64,000 nt of DNA from Alteromonas pelagimontana (GCF_002499975.2 NZ_CP052766.1:2790001-2854000), one strand, 5' to 3'. Shown: positions 46,264 to 60,051, counted from the first letter of the stretch. Made by a program: numbers and translations. The notes: generated from the letters alone by a model not told the origin.

Positions 46264-47025
46264 TTAATCGCTTATAACAGCAGCTATCTCTTCGCTGGTA
46301 ACGCCAGCTTGAGCTGCATACTCTCGTAATTTATCTTCGCTCATACCTGCGTTTTGCGCCGTCTCTAAAATGCGCAGCACTTGCTCCCTTTGTCCGGAAG
46401 ATTGCATAACAGCAGTACCTACTACTTCATCGGCTTGCTCTGGAAACACCGCTAACAAAGAATCAACCACATACTCCCCAACATAAGGGACGGCGTTAAG
46501 TGCAGTTGTCAGAATCTCTATAATTTTGTTGGGATGACCTCTTGATAGCGTTTGCACAATGCTGTCAGCGGAATCCGGTTCGGTCAGTACCGCAATACGT
46601 ACAATTTCATCCAAATCTTCAGGCGTACTATTTGCAGCCGCTTGCACAACAAAGTCCACATAGCTGGGCTCGGCATTAATTGCCATTTCAACAATGGCCG
46701 TGCACGACGCTACACCTTTATCAATTGCTAACTTTACAATATCTTCTGTTGAAGCAGGTTGCGAGGAAATGGCTGCATGAATGATTTCTCTATAACTTTC
46801 CGGATAGGTATCAAGCGCCACATCTACTATAGCTACCATTTCCTGAGGATAATGACTCCCGATAGAACGGATTGCACGACCCACTGACATATTCTGATCG
46901 ACCTGTCGTTTCAAAAATGCAGTATGAAACGGATCAACCGGCTCTCTATCTAATTCGGGATAAGCATTGGCAAGTACTGAACAACTCAATGTGGCCGTAA
47001 CAACAAATAGACCAAACTTCCGCAT
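46264..47025 (-). CDS. exported helical-repeat protein of unknown function
   Basis: The protein of about 253 residues has a signal peptide ending near 'LANA-YPEL'. From residue 50 on, it consists of short alpha-helical units of about 18 residues with the pattern xxIVxxAIxxxPxxxx: 'EMVAIVDVALDTYPES', 'DIVKLAIDKGVASC', 'AIVEMAINAEPSY', 'DEIVRIAVLTEPDS', 'KIIEILTTALNAVPYV', 'DEVVGTAVM'. This is HEAT-like, but I do not know the family. Two adjacent ATG codons exist; the second (47025) has AGAGGG at better spacing. It probably sits in the periplasm and binds protein. It is transcribed away from the rRNA operon. Confidence 0.65.
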   Translation of the reverse strand: MRKFGLFVVTATLSCSVLANAYPELDREPVDPFHTAFLKRQVDQNMSVGRAIRSIGSHYPQEMVAIVDVALDTYPESYREIIHAAISSQPASTEDIVKLAIDKGVASCTAIVEMAINAEPSYVDFVVQAAANSTPEDLDEIVRIAVLTEPDSADSIVQTLSRGHPNKIIEILTTALNAVPYVGEYVVDSLLAVFPEQADEVVGTAVMQSSGQREQVLRILETAQNAGMSEDKLREYAAQAGVTSEEIAAVISD

Positions 47026-47331
47026 CATTAAACCCTCTGTGGTAACTCAAAAGCCATTTAGCATGACTATAACTTAACCTACAATTAAAACGATACTACG
47101 CATAAATAGTTCAAATTGTCTATATTTTGTCAGCTTAGCGTGAAAACTAACCATTTAGTATTAATTTCTCAACTTTTTTCGCAATTGCTGTTGACCTTTA
47201 TTTAGAAATCTCTAGAATGCGCATCCGCTTCGGCAGGAAAGTCAAAACACCGACGGCCCTGGTAGCTGGTAAAGCCAGTGCTGATGCGGGTTTCAGCTGC
47301 AACCACTGATGAAAGAAATTTCAAAAAAAGG

Positions 47332-47359
47332 TTGACGCCAGAAACGAAAAGCGTAGAAT
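47332..47359 (+). promoter_or_regulatory. rRNA operon promoter P1
   Basis: TTGACG (47332-47337) and TAGAAT (47354-47359) are 16 bp apart, followed by a GC-rich discriminator (ACGCGCC), the hallmark of ppGpp-controlled rRNA promoters. An A-run just upstream may be an UP element. Confidence 0.82.
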
Positions 47360-47446
47360 ACGCGCCTCGCTTCAGGGGGTTGTAAGACACACCGCTGAAG
47401 CCGTTTTGAGTGACACGCTCTTGGAAATAAAAAATTTCAAAATGTG

Positions 47447-47474
47447 TTGACACGGAAAACGAAAGGCGTAGAAT
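47447..47474 (+). promoter_or_regulatory. rRNA operon promoter P2
   Basis: TTGACA (47447-47452) and TAGAAT (47469-47474), 16 bp apart, followed by GCGCC. It is nearly a copy of P1 with its surroundings (AAATTTCAAAA before, CGCTTCAGG after), 115 bp downstream. Confidence 0.85.
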
Positions 47475-47555
47475 GCGCCTCCCGCTTCAGGGAATAACCT
47501 GAAGCAAGCGGTTGAAATGATTAGTCATTAACTGCTTTCTACACAGCATTTGATT

Positions 47556-47670
47556 CGTAGTGTTGTGCGACTTGATGAGTGACGAAGGAGTATGCTGATG
47601 CATGTGACTGAGAAGCGAAGAAGCCAAGCGCATCAATACGAAGCAAAGGCGCAGTAGAAATGTTCTTTAA
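47556..47670 (+). repeat. rRNA-leader repeat, copy 1 of 3
   Basis: The unit has conserved flanks (GAGTGACGAAGGAG ... TGACTGAGAAGCGA) around a small variable hairpin (ATGC-TGAT-GCAT). A second, nearly full-length copy and a third shorter one lie in the 16S-23S spacer. The start coordinate is approximate. Confidence 0.65.
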
Positions 47671-47673
47671 CAA
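47661..47673 (+). promoter_or_regulatory. boxA antitermination element of the rRNA leader
   Basis: TGTTCTTTAACAA matches the boxA consensus (TGCTCTTTAACAA) bound by NusB-S10. It lies 70 bp ahead of the mature 16S. Confidence 0.82.
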
Positions 47674-47743
47674 TTTATAACAAGACAATCTGTGTGGGCA
47701 CTCGTTAAGAGTGTCACAACGACAATTCATATTTCGATATATT

Positions 47744-49306
<1,563 letters not shown>

Positions 49307-49387
49307 CCAAAAGTCGACGCGACATTTTTGATGCAGTGCCTACACAGATTGTTTTGTTATAGAAGATAAAGAACGAGATAGACCTAT

Positions 49388-49463
49388 GGGGCTATAGCTC
49401 AGCTGGGAGAGCGCCTGCCTTGCACGCAGGAGGTCAGCAGTTCGATCCTGCTTAGCTCCACCA
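49388..49463 (+). tRNA. tRNA-Ala (anticodon TGC)
   Basis: A 76-base cloverleaf with encoded CCA. The acceptor GGGGCTA pairs with TAGCTCC (one G-T), the anticodon loop is TTGCACG-like with TGC, and the T-loop is TTCGATC. It is first in the 16S-23S spacer, ahead of tRNA-Ile. Confidence 0.97.
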
Positions 49464-49590
49464 TCTGCCTACAGGCACTTGCTTCGCAAGTGAGCGCGAC
49501 ACGCGGTTTAATCGCAGGGAAACCCTGCTGACCTAATGTCTGCTTACTAAAGAAAGCAGGTCGGGTAGAAAGTTATTGCGATGGCTTGGT

Positions 49591-49697
49591 TTGTAGTGGT
49601 GTTCGACTTGACGAGCGACGAAGGAGCATACATATAGTATGTGACTGAGGAGCGAGGAAATAAAGAGCAGCAATACGAGCCCAGACAGAAGCAAGAA
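49591..49697 (+). repeat. rRNA-leader repeat, copy 2 of 3
   Basis: GTAGTGGTGTTCGACTTGA then GAGCGACGAAGGAG, the hairpin CATAC-ATATA-GTATG, TGACTGAGGAGCGA and GCAATACGAG line up with copy 1 in the leader (47556). The hairpin bases differ while pairing is kept. It separates the two spacer tRNAs. Confidence 0.65.
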
Positions 49698-49698
49698 C

Positions 49699-49775
<77 letters not shown>

Positions 49776-50571
49776 TTTCTTCCGTATACGGCGTCAGAGA
49801 AAATCTCATGTGCTACGCGCACACCACGATTTCCTCTTCCTTATCTACGAAAGAAATACGCTAATATGGTCGGCAAAGCAGAATCCTAATGAATAACCGC
49901 GGGTAAAGCGAGTATTGATTAGGGTTTTTTACTCTAAGGCAAGAAGGTGTTTGCTTTGCAAATATCTACCTTGTGTTGCAATCGGCAAGTTCGATTGCAA
50001 GAAACGTTCTTTAACAATTTGGAAAGCTGATATTAGTAATCAATCTAAGAAAGAGTAACTAAGAGAGATAAATAGTATGCAACTGAGCGTACTGTGAGTC
50101 CTCCTTGCGCAAAAGTCATCCTCTGGATGATTTTGCACTCAAGCTACTCTATCTGACTGAAAACGTGCAGCAAGTGGGTCATTTTACACAACTGAGTGTA
50201 ATGATGGTCCTCCTTGCGCAAAAGTAACGATGCTTTGCATCCTTATTTGGCACGAAATTGATTAGACTTGTCATGCATACAACAGAGATTCAATTCTCAC
50301 CTGAGCCCGGATAAAAAGGCGGGTCAAGGCCGCTGTTGCCACCCTTTCACGAACATTAGCTGTTCAAAAGTGGTAACAGTAAAGTGTCATTTTCATATCA
50401 CGCTTCAATATTTTATTATTGAGGGGCTGATAAACGAAAATGGCGAGTCAATAGTTTTCAGACGAACCGAGCGACGAAGGAGCGAAGGAGTGTACATTTA
50501 GTACATGACTGAGTGAGTGAGGAGTAGAGGTGAAGTATGGGAAGTATTGACGAAGCTATTTAGGGTTGTAT
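49776..50571 (+). other. distal 16S-23S spacer with boxA, repeats and hairpins
   Basis: No gene is present. A second boxA-like motif CGTTCTTTAACAA is at 50005-50017. A pair of direct repeats, with the core TCCTCCTTGCGCAAAAGT, lies at 50080-50117 and 50189-50225. The first is continued by a hairpin, 50109-50136 (GCAAAA, TCATCC with GGATGA, TTTTGC). A third, shorter copy of the leader repeat (GAGCGACGAAGGAG ... TGTAC-ATTTA-GTACA ... TGACTGAG) is at 50461-50530. Confidence 0.7.
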
Positions 50572-53455
<2,884 letters not shown>

Positions 53456-53675
53456 TACAACGCCTAAATGGCTTCGAGAGAAGACCGGTGTTGTGTGTGA
53501 ATGACAAACCTAATCAAGTCAAAAGAGTAGCGAAGACTCTGACTTAGACACTAATATTATGCTTTCCAGCATTGTTAAGACCAATTAAGAATTTATGTAA
53601 GGGTGATGCTCATACTTGAAAGAGTAGTGAAATCTTCCTTACGCAATAAGACAACGCCTTATTGCAACGAGTTTT

Positions 53676-53794
53676 TGCCTGGCGACAATAGCGACGTGGC
53701 ACCACCTGAATCCATTTCGAACTCAGAAGTGAAACACGTTAGCGGCGATGGTAGTGTGGGGTCTCCCCATGTGAGAGTAGCACATCGCCAGGCT
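53676..53794 (+). rRNA. rrf: 5S ribosomal RNA
   Basis: About 119 bases. TGCCTGGCGA at the 5' end pairs with TCGCCAGGC at the 3' end; the internal CGAACTCAGAAGTGAAAC and GATGGTAGTGTGGGGTCTCC are conserved. Ends approximate. Confidence 0.95.
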
Positions 53795-53807
53795 CCCATT
53801 CGAAGAA

Positions 53808-53838
53808 AGGGCTATCCGCAAGGGTAGCCCTTTTTTTA
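53808..53838 (+). terminator. rRNA operon terminator
   Basis: AGGGCTATCC and GGGTAGCCCT form a 10-bp stem with one G-T pair closed by GCAA, followed by seven T. It lies directly after the 5S gene. Confidence 0.93.
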
Positions 53839-53915
53839 TGTTGATAAGTTCTCGGCAGGCGCGCCATCGGCAACCACCGGACGTACTGTGTGTCCTGCTT
53901 GCGCAACAGCCACAC

Positions 53916-55024
53916 TAATACCAATCGGCATAATTATTTGACCATATTAATCCAGTCCCTTTTGCACATAGCGCTCAGTCTTTGTGTATATACAATAAAG
54001 TAGTTCCATGCGTTTGTGCAGGCATCAACAATATCTGTGTAGCCTTTAAAACAGCGATTGGCTAAGTGATGTTGACGAAGCCAACTCCATACTTGTTCGA
54101 CGGGATTGAGTTCAGGTGAATAGGGAGGAAGCTTGATGATACTTAGGTTGTCGATATCATTTGCAATGTCAACTGTATGCCAACCCGCGCCATCCATAAT
54201 CACCACCGCATGATGCCCGGGCAACGTGCGAGCCGCTATTAATCTCAGATGTTGCTTCACGATGTCTTTATTAACCCACGGGGCGATCAGTGCTTTGGTA
54301 TCTCCTGTTGCCGGGAATACTGCACCGAACAAATAGGCGTACTCGAATTGTTGTTGCTTAACGGCTCTTGGTCGGCTGCCTTTCTTTGCCCAAACTCGTT
54401 TGGTGGTATTTTGCTGACCGAAACGTGCTTCATCCTGAAACTAGATATCAACCTTTTCTAACGGAATATGGTCTGGGATCCGTTTGCTCGTTTCAATCTG
54501 TAGTTTTTTTAAACTCGTTTTGAACAGCTTGTGATTGTTGTGGATGGCGGGAACGGCTAGAGATCCACGACAACCCCAGCTGCTTCAAAATCCGATAAAT
54601 ATGAGACGGTTCATAAACGACGCCAAATTCACACTGGATGTAGCGATTGATATCAGCGCCGGTCAAACGACCTCCCTGTTCAGACAGGCTGTGAGCTTCA
54701 ACGAAATCTGATAATTGTCGATGTTGGGCCTGTGAAAGGGTGGGAGGTCGGCCGGGAGAATATTTGTCATTGGGACCTTCAATACCGTGTTGCAGAAAAG
54801 TGGCGACCCACTTGTTCACGCTGCCTCGACTGACTTTTAATGTATTGGCAATGGCAGTCCTACTTTTACCCTCTTTAAAGTGGGCAAGCGCTAAAAGCCG
54901 GATCCTTTTTCTCGCGCGCGATTCGCGTCGTGCAAGTTGTACAAAATCTGCATCGTGAAGCATAGGCATTGAATGAATTTAAGTGACACACCATTAGATC
55001 ACATATTTATGACGAATGGTATTA
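53916..55024 (-). mobile_element. IS630-family element, decayed
   Basis: Imperfect terminal repeats at 53917-53943 (AATACCAATCGGCATAATTA...) and 54997-55023 (complement AATACCATTCGTCATAAATA...) match at about 22 of 27 positions. Each end is bordered by TA, the IS630 target. It is inserted between the rRNA terminator and the GT4 gene. The transposase inside is broken. Confidence 0.85.
53934..54969 (-). pseudogene. IS630-family transposase, frameshifted and with an internal stop
   Basis: The N-terminal frame (from 54969) has the helix-turn-helix 'RTAIANTLKVSRGSVNKWV' and 'YEPSHIYRILKQLGLSW' and stops after 'EFKKTTD' within a run of seven A; removing one A joins the next frame, 'KKLQIETSKRIPDHIPLEKVDI'-like (in parts). 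There a TAG replaces the expected Trp codon before 'FQDEARFGQQNTTKRVW'. The last part (from 54332) has 'IMDGAGWHT' and 'PPYSPELNPVEQVWSWL', giving the DDE residues. Two lesions make it inactive unless frameshifting and readthrough both occur. Confidence 0.9.
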
Positions 55025-55171
55025 TTGCCGTTATCCGGACTATTTGCTTAATCGGTATTGCTCATTTTTTTCTGTGTCACATGGCCTTTCGACACCATTT
55101 GAATACAATGGAAGGATAAAGAGACTTTTTCACGCCTGTTGCAGAAACGCTACTGCATTATTAAAAAGACT

Positions 55172-56362
55172 ATGGCGATTTTAGGATTTGATATGCTGTT
55201 AGATGTGGTTACAGACAAGCACTTTTATCGTTGCGCAGAAGGATCGATCTGGACTGATGAAGCTTTTCCTTACGGCTTTTGGTGTGGCTATTTGAGCGTC
55301 TTCAACCAGGTCAATATTGTCGCCCCTGTATACAACGTTAAGTGCACTAGACCAGGCTGGCTTGAGGTAACGGGCGAAAAAGTATCTATCACAGCTGTCC
55401 CCGCAGGTGAGGGACTGGAAGCCTTCGCTATGAGACTGGTAAAGACATGTAAGATACTACGTCAACGCAAAGGGATCGCTGACAAAGTTATTTTCCGCTT
55501 GCCGGGTTTTCTATCGTGGTTGTACCAGGAAATGGTAAAGCCTGCCCTGCATCAATGTGGTGCAGAAGTTACTCATGATCCCGTCGATGTTTATGCAAAA
55601 GATAACAGTGTGGGCGTGTGGCATCCGTTTCTGCGAAAGCTGCATGAAGGGTTGCTGCGTCAGCAATGCCGTCAGGTCTGTGCCATTTCTTATGCCACTG
55701 AGCATGCGCTACAAGAACGCTATCCCCCTGCGGCAGAAGCGTTTCATACTCACTACTCTTCCATTTTCCTTAACAACGATGAGTACCATCAGCGCACTCA
55801 GTATCCGCTTCATAAGCCAGTACGGGTGCTGTGTATCAGCAGCCTGTCCCATTCCTATAAAGGCTGTGACGTCATGCTGGCTGCGCTACGTCAACTCATT
55901 GACGCGGGAGTAACGTGTCATCTCACATGGATTGGAGGAGGACAACAGGTAAATCGGATGCAAGGCGCCGCAGTGACTTTAGGCCTTCATACTGTAGCCG
56001 ACTTCGTTGGAAATGTTTCTTGCGAGAAAAAGATCCGTGATGCGATGGATGCTGCCGATATTTTTATAATGCCTTCAAAGAAAGAGAAGTTACCCCATGC
56101 ACTTTTGGGAGCGATGGCCCGTAGCGTTATCTGCATAGCCAGTAGTGTGGCAGGAGTCAATGAACTGCTTAACGAAGAGCGGATTGTTGAGCGCGGCAGT
56201 GCCCAAGCGCTCAGTGAAGCTATTCAGACATGCCTAAGAATGTCTGAAAAACAGCGCCTCGACGAAGCAAAGCAAAACTTCCAGAGAGCGCAGGATTTTC
56301 ATTACGATCTTCTTCAAGCGCGGCGTTTAGCCATGTTTGCACAGCTACGCAATGCCAGATGA
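55172..56362 (+). CDS. GT4-family glycosyltransferase
   Basis: About 396 residues from ATG 55172 (MAILGFDMLL); a TTG at 55139 and a later ATG are alternatives, and the Shine-Dalgarno is weak. The C-terminal half is a GT-B donor domain: 'VRVLCISSLSHSYKGCDVMLAALRQLIDAG' (in parts), 'LTWIGGGQQ', 'VADFVGNVSC', 'AADIFIMPSKKEKLPHALLGAMARSVICIASSVAGVNELL' (in parts) with the first Glu of the usual E-x7-E shifted. It probably adds a sugar to the lipid-linked precursor made by the sugar transferase 43 bp downstream. Only the IS630 element separates it from the rRNA operon. Confidence 0.8.
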   Translation: MAILGFDMLLDVVTDKHFYRCAEGSIWTDEAFPYGFWCGYLSVFNQVNIVAPVYNVKCTRPGWLEVTGEKVSITAVPAGEGLEAFAMRLVKTCKILRQRKGIADKVIFRLPGFLSWLYQEMVKPALHQCGAEVTHDPVDVYAKDNSVGVWHPFLRKLHEGLLRQQCRQVCAISYATEHALQERYPPAAEAFHTHYSSIFLNNDEYHQRTQYPLHKPVRVLCISSLSHSYKGCDVMLAALRQLIDAGVTCHLTWIGGGQQVNRMQGAAVTLGLHTVADFVGNVSCEKKIRDAMDAADIFIMPSKKEKLPHALLGAMARSVICIASSVAGVNELLNEERIVERGSAQALSEAIQTCLRMSEKQRLDEAKQNFQRAQDFHYDLLQARRLAMFAQLRNAR

Positions 56363-56405
56363 GTATTAGCGGTATGGTGATTTTTATCAAAGGAAGCGCC
56401 TTATT

Positions 56406-57014
56406 ATGGTGAAGCGTGTGATGGACATAGTGGGAAGTGGAGTTGCTTTATTTTTGTTGTCTTGGCTGCTGGGGGGACTGGCAATACTGGTGTGGATCAA
56501 ACTTGGTTCGCCAATCCTGTTTAGGCAGTGGCGTCCGGGCCTAAACGGTAAACCCTTCGAGCTGATAAAGTTTCGTACGCAGATTAACGCTCGTACGGAT
56601 GCCGGAGAACCGCTTACCGATGATCAAAGGCAGACAAAATTTGGCCGATTTCTTCGCCGTACAAGTCTGGACGAGCTACCTGAACTGTGGAACGTATTGC
56701 GTGGTGAAATGAGCCTCGTGGGGCCAAGACCTTTATTAGAGGAAGATGGGGATCAAAAGGATTACTTAGAGAAGGTCCGTCAGCAAGTGCGTCCCGGCAT
56801 GACGGGTTGGGCGCAGATAAACGGACGCGACAATATAACTGAAGATAAGAAATTTGAATTGGATAAGTGGTATGTGGCAAATCAGAGCTTTTGGCTGGAC
56901 TGCAAGATTTTGCTGCTGACCATACTAAAGGTTGTGCGGCGAGAGAATGTGCGTAAGCACAATAACAGTAAGGCATCCTCTGAAACGCAAGCGACCGTAA
57001 ATAAGAAAAACTAA
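56406..57014 (+). CDS. initiating sugar-phosphate transferase (WcaJ/PglC type)
   Basis: 202 residues, the short form with one N-terminal membrane segment (about 8-30). It moves a sugar-1-phosphate from a UDP-sugar to undecaprenyl phosphate and so starts repeat-unit synthesis. Conserved parts: 'GSPILFRQWRPGLNGKPFELIKFRTQ', 'TKFGRFLRRTSLDELPELWNVLRGEMSLVGPRPLL' (in parts, with the Asp-Glu catalytic pair) and 'RPGMTGWAQINGRDNI'. The usual KFRTM reads KFRTQ. It follows the GT4 gene by 43 bp and likely belongs to the same polysaccharide pathway as the island left of the rRNA operon. Confidence 0.9.
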   Translation: MVKRVMDIVGSGVALFLLSWLLGGLAILVWIKLGSPILFRQWRPGLNGKPFELIKFRTQINARTDAGEPLTDDQRQTKFGRFLRRTSLDELPELWNVLRGEMSLVGPRPLLEEDGDQKDYLEKVRQQVRPGMTGWAQINGRDNITEDKKFELDKWYVANQSFWLDCKILLLTILKVVRRENVRKHNNSKASSETQATVNKKN

Positions 57015-57148
57015 AAAGCTGTTGCTGTTAAATCATTTATCAACAAAGGAAAGCCATCTGTTTACAGCCATTGCGGCATAGATACTTTTATTCTTCTTCA
57101 CCTTAGCCTACCATTGCCCGACCATCTGAAATATAGACGACATACCCA

Positions 57149-58141
57149 GTGCCATCATTGCAGTCTTATCACACGTTCGGCTTGCCCTCGCAATGCCAGC
57201 AGTTAACCTTCTTTAATACCGCAGACGAGTTTCTCGACGCTCTGTCATCAGCCTCGCATAACTATTTGCTTGGGGAAGGCAGTAATACGCTGTTTCTGGA
57301 GGATTTTGATGGGCAGGTACTAGTTAATCGCATTGCTGGTATCACTCATCATGAAACGACGGATGCTCATCACTTACGCGTCGGTGGTGGAGAAAATTGG
57401 CACCAGCTAGTGGTAAAAACCATGGAAAACGGTTGGTGGGGGATGGAAAATCTCGCGTTAATTCCAGGTTCTGTTGGGGCGTGTCCCATCCAAAATATTG
57501 GTGCTTACGGTATTGAAGTCGGTCAGTTTATCTCCTCGGTAGAGGTGATTTATATTCAAAGCGGGGAAAAAGCAGTCATTGATGCAAAAGATTGTTTGTT
57601 TGGCTATCGGGATAGCGTATTCAAACACGCACTAGCGGGAAAGGTACTGATTACTTACGTTAACTTTACGCTTCCTAAAAACAGTGAGCGAATTACCACG
57701 TACGGCGAACTGGCTGCGCTGGAAAATCCCACCGCGAAAGATATTTTTGATGCTGTTATCACCATCCGCAAGGCAAAGCTGCCGGATCCGGCGATACTTG
57801 GCAACGCTGGCAGCTTTTTTAAAAATCCGGTGGTCGAGATAGCATTATACCAACGAATTCAAGCGCAATATCCTAACGTACCTGCGTACGATATTGATGC
57901 AGAGCATAAAAAAATTCCAGCGGCCTGGCTAATAGACACACTCGGTTATAAGGGAAAGCAGTGGCAGGGGGTGCGTTGTCACCCCACACAGCCGCTTGTC
58001 CTTACGAACCTGGGATCAGCTAAAGGTGAAGATGTCGTTACTCTTGCATCAGATATTATTACCGCAGTACACCAAACGTTTGGAATTCCTTTAGAGCCTG
58101 AAGTCAGGCTAGTGGGAAAAACAGGATTGGTCACGCTATGA
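57149..58141 (+). CDS. murB: UDP-N-acetylenolpyruvoylglucosamine reductase
   Basis: MurB reduces UDP-GlcNAc-enolpyruvate to UDP-MurNAc in peptidoglycan synthesis with FAD and NADPH. 330 residues of the E. coli (type I) class: 'LGEGSNTLFLEDFDG' (FAD), 'MENLALIPGSVGACPIQNIGAYG' (in parts), the catalytic Ser in 'LGNAGSFFKNPVV' and Glu in 'LEPEVRLVG'. Its stop overlaps the birA start (ATGA), so the two are coupled. Confidence 0.96.
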   Translation: MPSLQSYHTFGLPSQCQQLTFFNTADEFLDALSSASHNYLLGEGSNTLFLEDFDGQVLVNRIAGITHHETTDAHHLRVGGGENWHQLVVKTMENGWWGMENLALIPGSVGACPIQNIGAYGIEVGQFISSVEVIYIQSGEKAVIDAKDCLFGYRDSVFKHALAGKVLITYVNFTLPKNSERITTYGELAALENPTAKDIFDAVITIRKAKLPDPAILGNAGSFFKNPVVEIALYQRIQAQYPNVPAYDIDAEHKKIPAAWLIDTLGYKGKQWQGVRCHPTQPLVLTNLGSAKGEDVVTLASDIITAVHQTFGIPLEPEVRLVGKTGLVTL

Positions 58142-59124
58142 GGCACGCGTCAAAGATGATTCGGCAGCACATCCTGGCTTTACTGGCTGACGGGCAGTTT
58201 CATTCCGGTGAAACTATCGCGCAAGAAGTCGGTTTGTCTCGTACAGCGGTGGCTGGACACATTGCCCAGTTAACGGAATGGGGGCTGGATGTCTTTAAAG
58301 TAAAAGGTAAAGGTTACAAGCTAAACCGACAATTTGCTCTGCTTAACGCCGATCTGATAAATAGACAGCTAAAATGCCCCAGCTTATCGTTGGTACAGGT
58401 TGAGCCAGTCCTTGCATCTACCAACACCGAGTTAAAAAAACGCATTGTAAATGCCCGTCATAATCTGGCTGACGGCGATGTCATGTTGGCAGAAATTCAA
58501 ACCGCGGGGCGCGGCCGCCATGGTAAGCAATGGCTGGCGCCTGTAGGTGGAAGCTTAACGTTTTCTATGTATTGGTCGTTTCCTGATGGATATCAAAGTA
58601 TGGCCGGCTTATCGCTACTTGTTGGCGTGGCCGTTTGTAATGCACTGCAGAAATTTGGCGTAGAGGACGTGCAGTTGAAATGGCCAAACGACGTTTATCT
58701 GCATGGAAAAAAGCTGGCCGGGGTTTTGATTGAAGTTGAAGGACAAATAGGAGCGACAGCACACAGCGTTATAGGTATCGGTCTTAATGTGTGCGTACCG
58801 GATGAGCAGTATAACGTTGGACAGCCGCATACAGATCTTACTTCCTTTCTCGGTCAGGTGCCGGATCGCAACGCATTGGCAGCATCAATGATAGACTCAC
58901 TTCGCGAACTGCTACCCATCTTTACCATGGAAGGGTTTGGCCGTTTTGTCGGCACCTGGCAGTCTCTGGATCTCTTTGCCGATAAGACCGTGGTACTGCA
59001 AATGGGGGATAAGCGCTTTAGTGGTATTGAGCGAGGAATTGACGAGAGTGGAGCATTGTTAGTGGAAACTCAAGAAGGCATTACCCGATTCCATGGTGGT
59101 GAGGTGAGTTTACGTGGTGGATGA
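58138..59124 (+). CDS. birA: biotin-protein ligase and biotin operon repressor
   Basis: BirA attaches biotin to acetyl-CoA carboxylase and, with biotinyl-AMP, represses biotin genes. 328 residues: an N-terminal winged helix ('SGETIAQEVGLSRTAVAGHIAQL') so it can act as a repressor, the biotin-binding 'TAGRGRHGKQWLAP' (about 124) and 'LKWPNDVYLHGKKLAGVLIE', and a C-terminal SH3-like domain. It overlaps murB by 4 bp and coaX by 11 bp. Confidence 0.95.
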   Translation: MRHASKMIRQHILALLADGQFHSGETIAQEVGLSRTAVAGHIAQLTEWGLDVFKVKGKGYKLNRQFALLNADLINRQLKCPSLSLVQVEPVLASTNTELKKRIVNARHNLADGDVMLAEIQTAGRGRHGKQWLAPVGGSLTFSMYWSFPDGYQSMAGLSLLVGVAVCNALQKFGVEDVQLKWPNDVYLHGKKLAGVLIEVEGQIGATAHSVIGIGLNVCVPDEQYNVGQPHTDLTSFLGQVPDRNALAASMIDSLRELLPIFTMEGFGRFVGTWQSLDLFADKTVVLQMGDKRFSGIERGIDESGALLVETQEGITRFHGGEVSLRGG

Positions 59125-59854
59125 GAAGCAGGTTCTTTTGATAGATGGAGGAAACACGCGCATAAAATATTGCCGCCTTGACACAGTTGCGGCCGAACTC
59201 GCAACTGTGTCAAGCGTTGAGGATCTGATAAGCCAGCTTATAAAGAAGAGAGAAATTCGCTATATCTATTTAGCAAATGTCGGAAACTCTAATTTAAACG
59301 ACGCTTTGAGCAATTTCTGCACCGCGCAAAGTATCGACCTGCGAGTTATTGAAACAGAAAAAACGCAGTTTGGTCTTATTAATAGTTACGCTAATGAAAA
59401 AAAAATGGGAGTCGATCGGTGGCTAGCCATGATTGCTGCTCAAGAAATGACCGATAAGCCATTTGCCGTTATTGATATTGGTACGGCAATAACCTGTGAT
59501 TTTGTTGATGGTGGTCAACATTTAGGCGGATGGATTGCGCCCGGATTTACTATAATGCGAGATGCGCTTATTACAAATACGGTAAAAGTGACAGCAAACA
59601 ACACAAAACCTGAACAAATTATGGTGGGTCAAGATACCGAAGCTTGCGTCGCTTTCGGCTGTCTTGCTGCAGTTCAGGGCGTCTATTTTAGCGCAATTGA
59701 TTATTTGTCGAGCAAACGAACCGATTTTTCTATAATTATTGGGGGCGGGGACAAAAATATGCTTGCATTTAGCCAGCACGCTGGTAGCATCCACGTCGCG
59801 AATTTGGTGGTGCATGGTCTAGCCCGCTACGCAAGAAGTGAACTTTTTGCGTAA
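59114..59854 (+). CDS. coaX: type III pantothenate kinase
   Basis: CoaX phosphorylates pantothenate in the first step of coenzyme A synthesis. 246 residues with the ASKHA-fold motifs: 'LLIDGGNTRIKYC' (phosphate 1), 'KKMGVDRWLAMIAA', 'AVIDIGTAITCDFVDGGQHLGGWIAPG' (in parts) and 'SIIIGGGDKNML'. The start is GTG 59114 within the end of birA. It stands where E. coli has the unrelated type I kinase coaA. Confidence 0.93.
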   Translation: MVDEKQVLLIDGGNTRIKYCRLDTVAAELATVSSVEDLISQLIKKREIRYIYLANVGNSNLNDALSNFCTAQSIDLRVIETEKTQFGLINSYANEKKMGVDRWLAMIAAQEMTDKPFAVIDIGTAITCDFVDGGQHLGGWIAPGFTIMRDALITNTVKVTANNTKPEQIMVGQDTEACVAFGCLAAVQGVYFSAIDYLSSKRTDFSIIIGGGDKNMLAFSQHAGSIHVANLVVHGLARYARSELFA

Positions 59855-59917
59855 GATATCTTCCAGGTGGTGAATGTTTAACCCTTTGGAAAAAATTGAA
59901 AAAAGCGAAAAAGACTA

Positions 59918-59946
59918 TTGCACAGAGCGGAACATTGCTCTAGAAT
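59918..59946 (+). promoter_or_regulatory. promoter of the tRNA-tuf operon
   Basis: TTGCAC (59918-59923) and TAGAAT (59941-59946) are 17 bp apart, followed by a GC-rich GCGCACCC, the stringent-type discriminator also seen at the rRNA promoters. Confidence 0.75.
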
Positions 59947-59966
59947 GCGCACCCACTTGATGTAGT

Positions 59967-60042
<76 letters not shown>

Positions 60043-60051
60043 TCAATCTCA

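Noticed and set aside
47202..47453. A minus-strand frame in front of the 16S gene
   Set aside because: It overlaps the two rRNA promoters and has no protein-like features.
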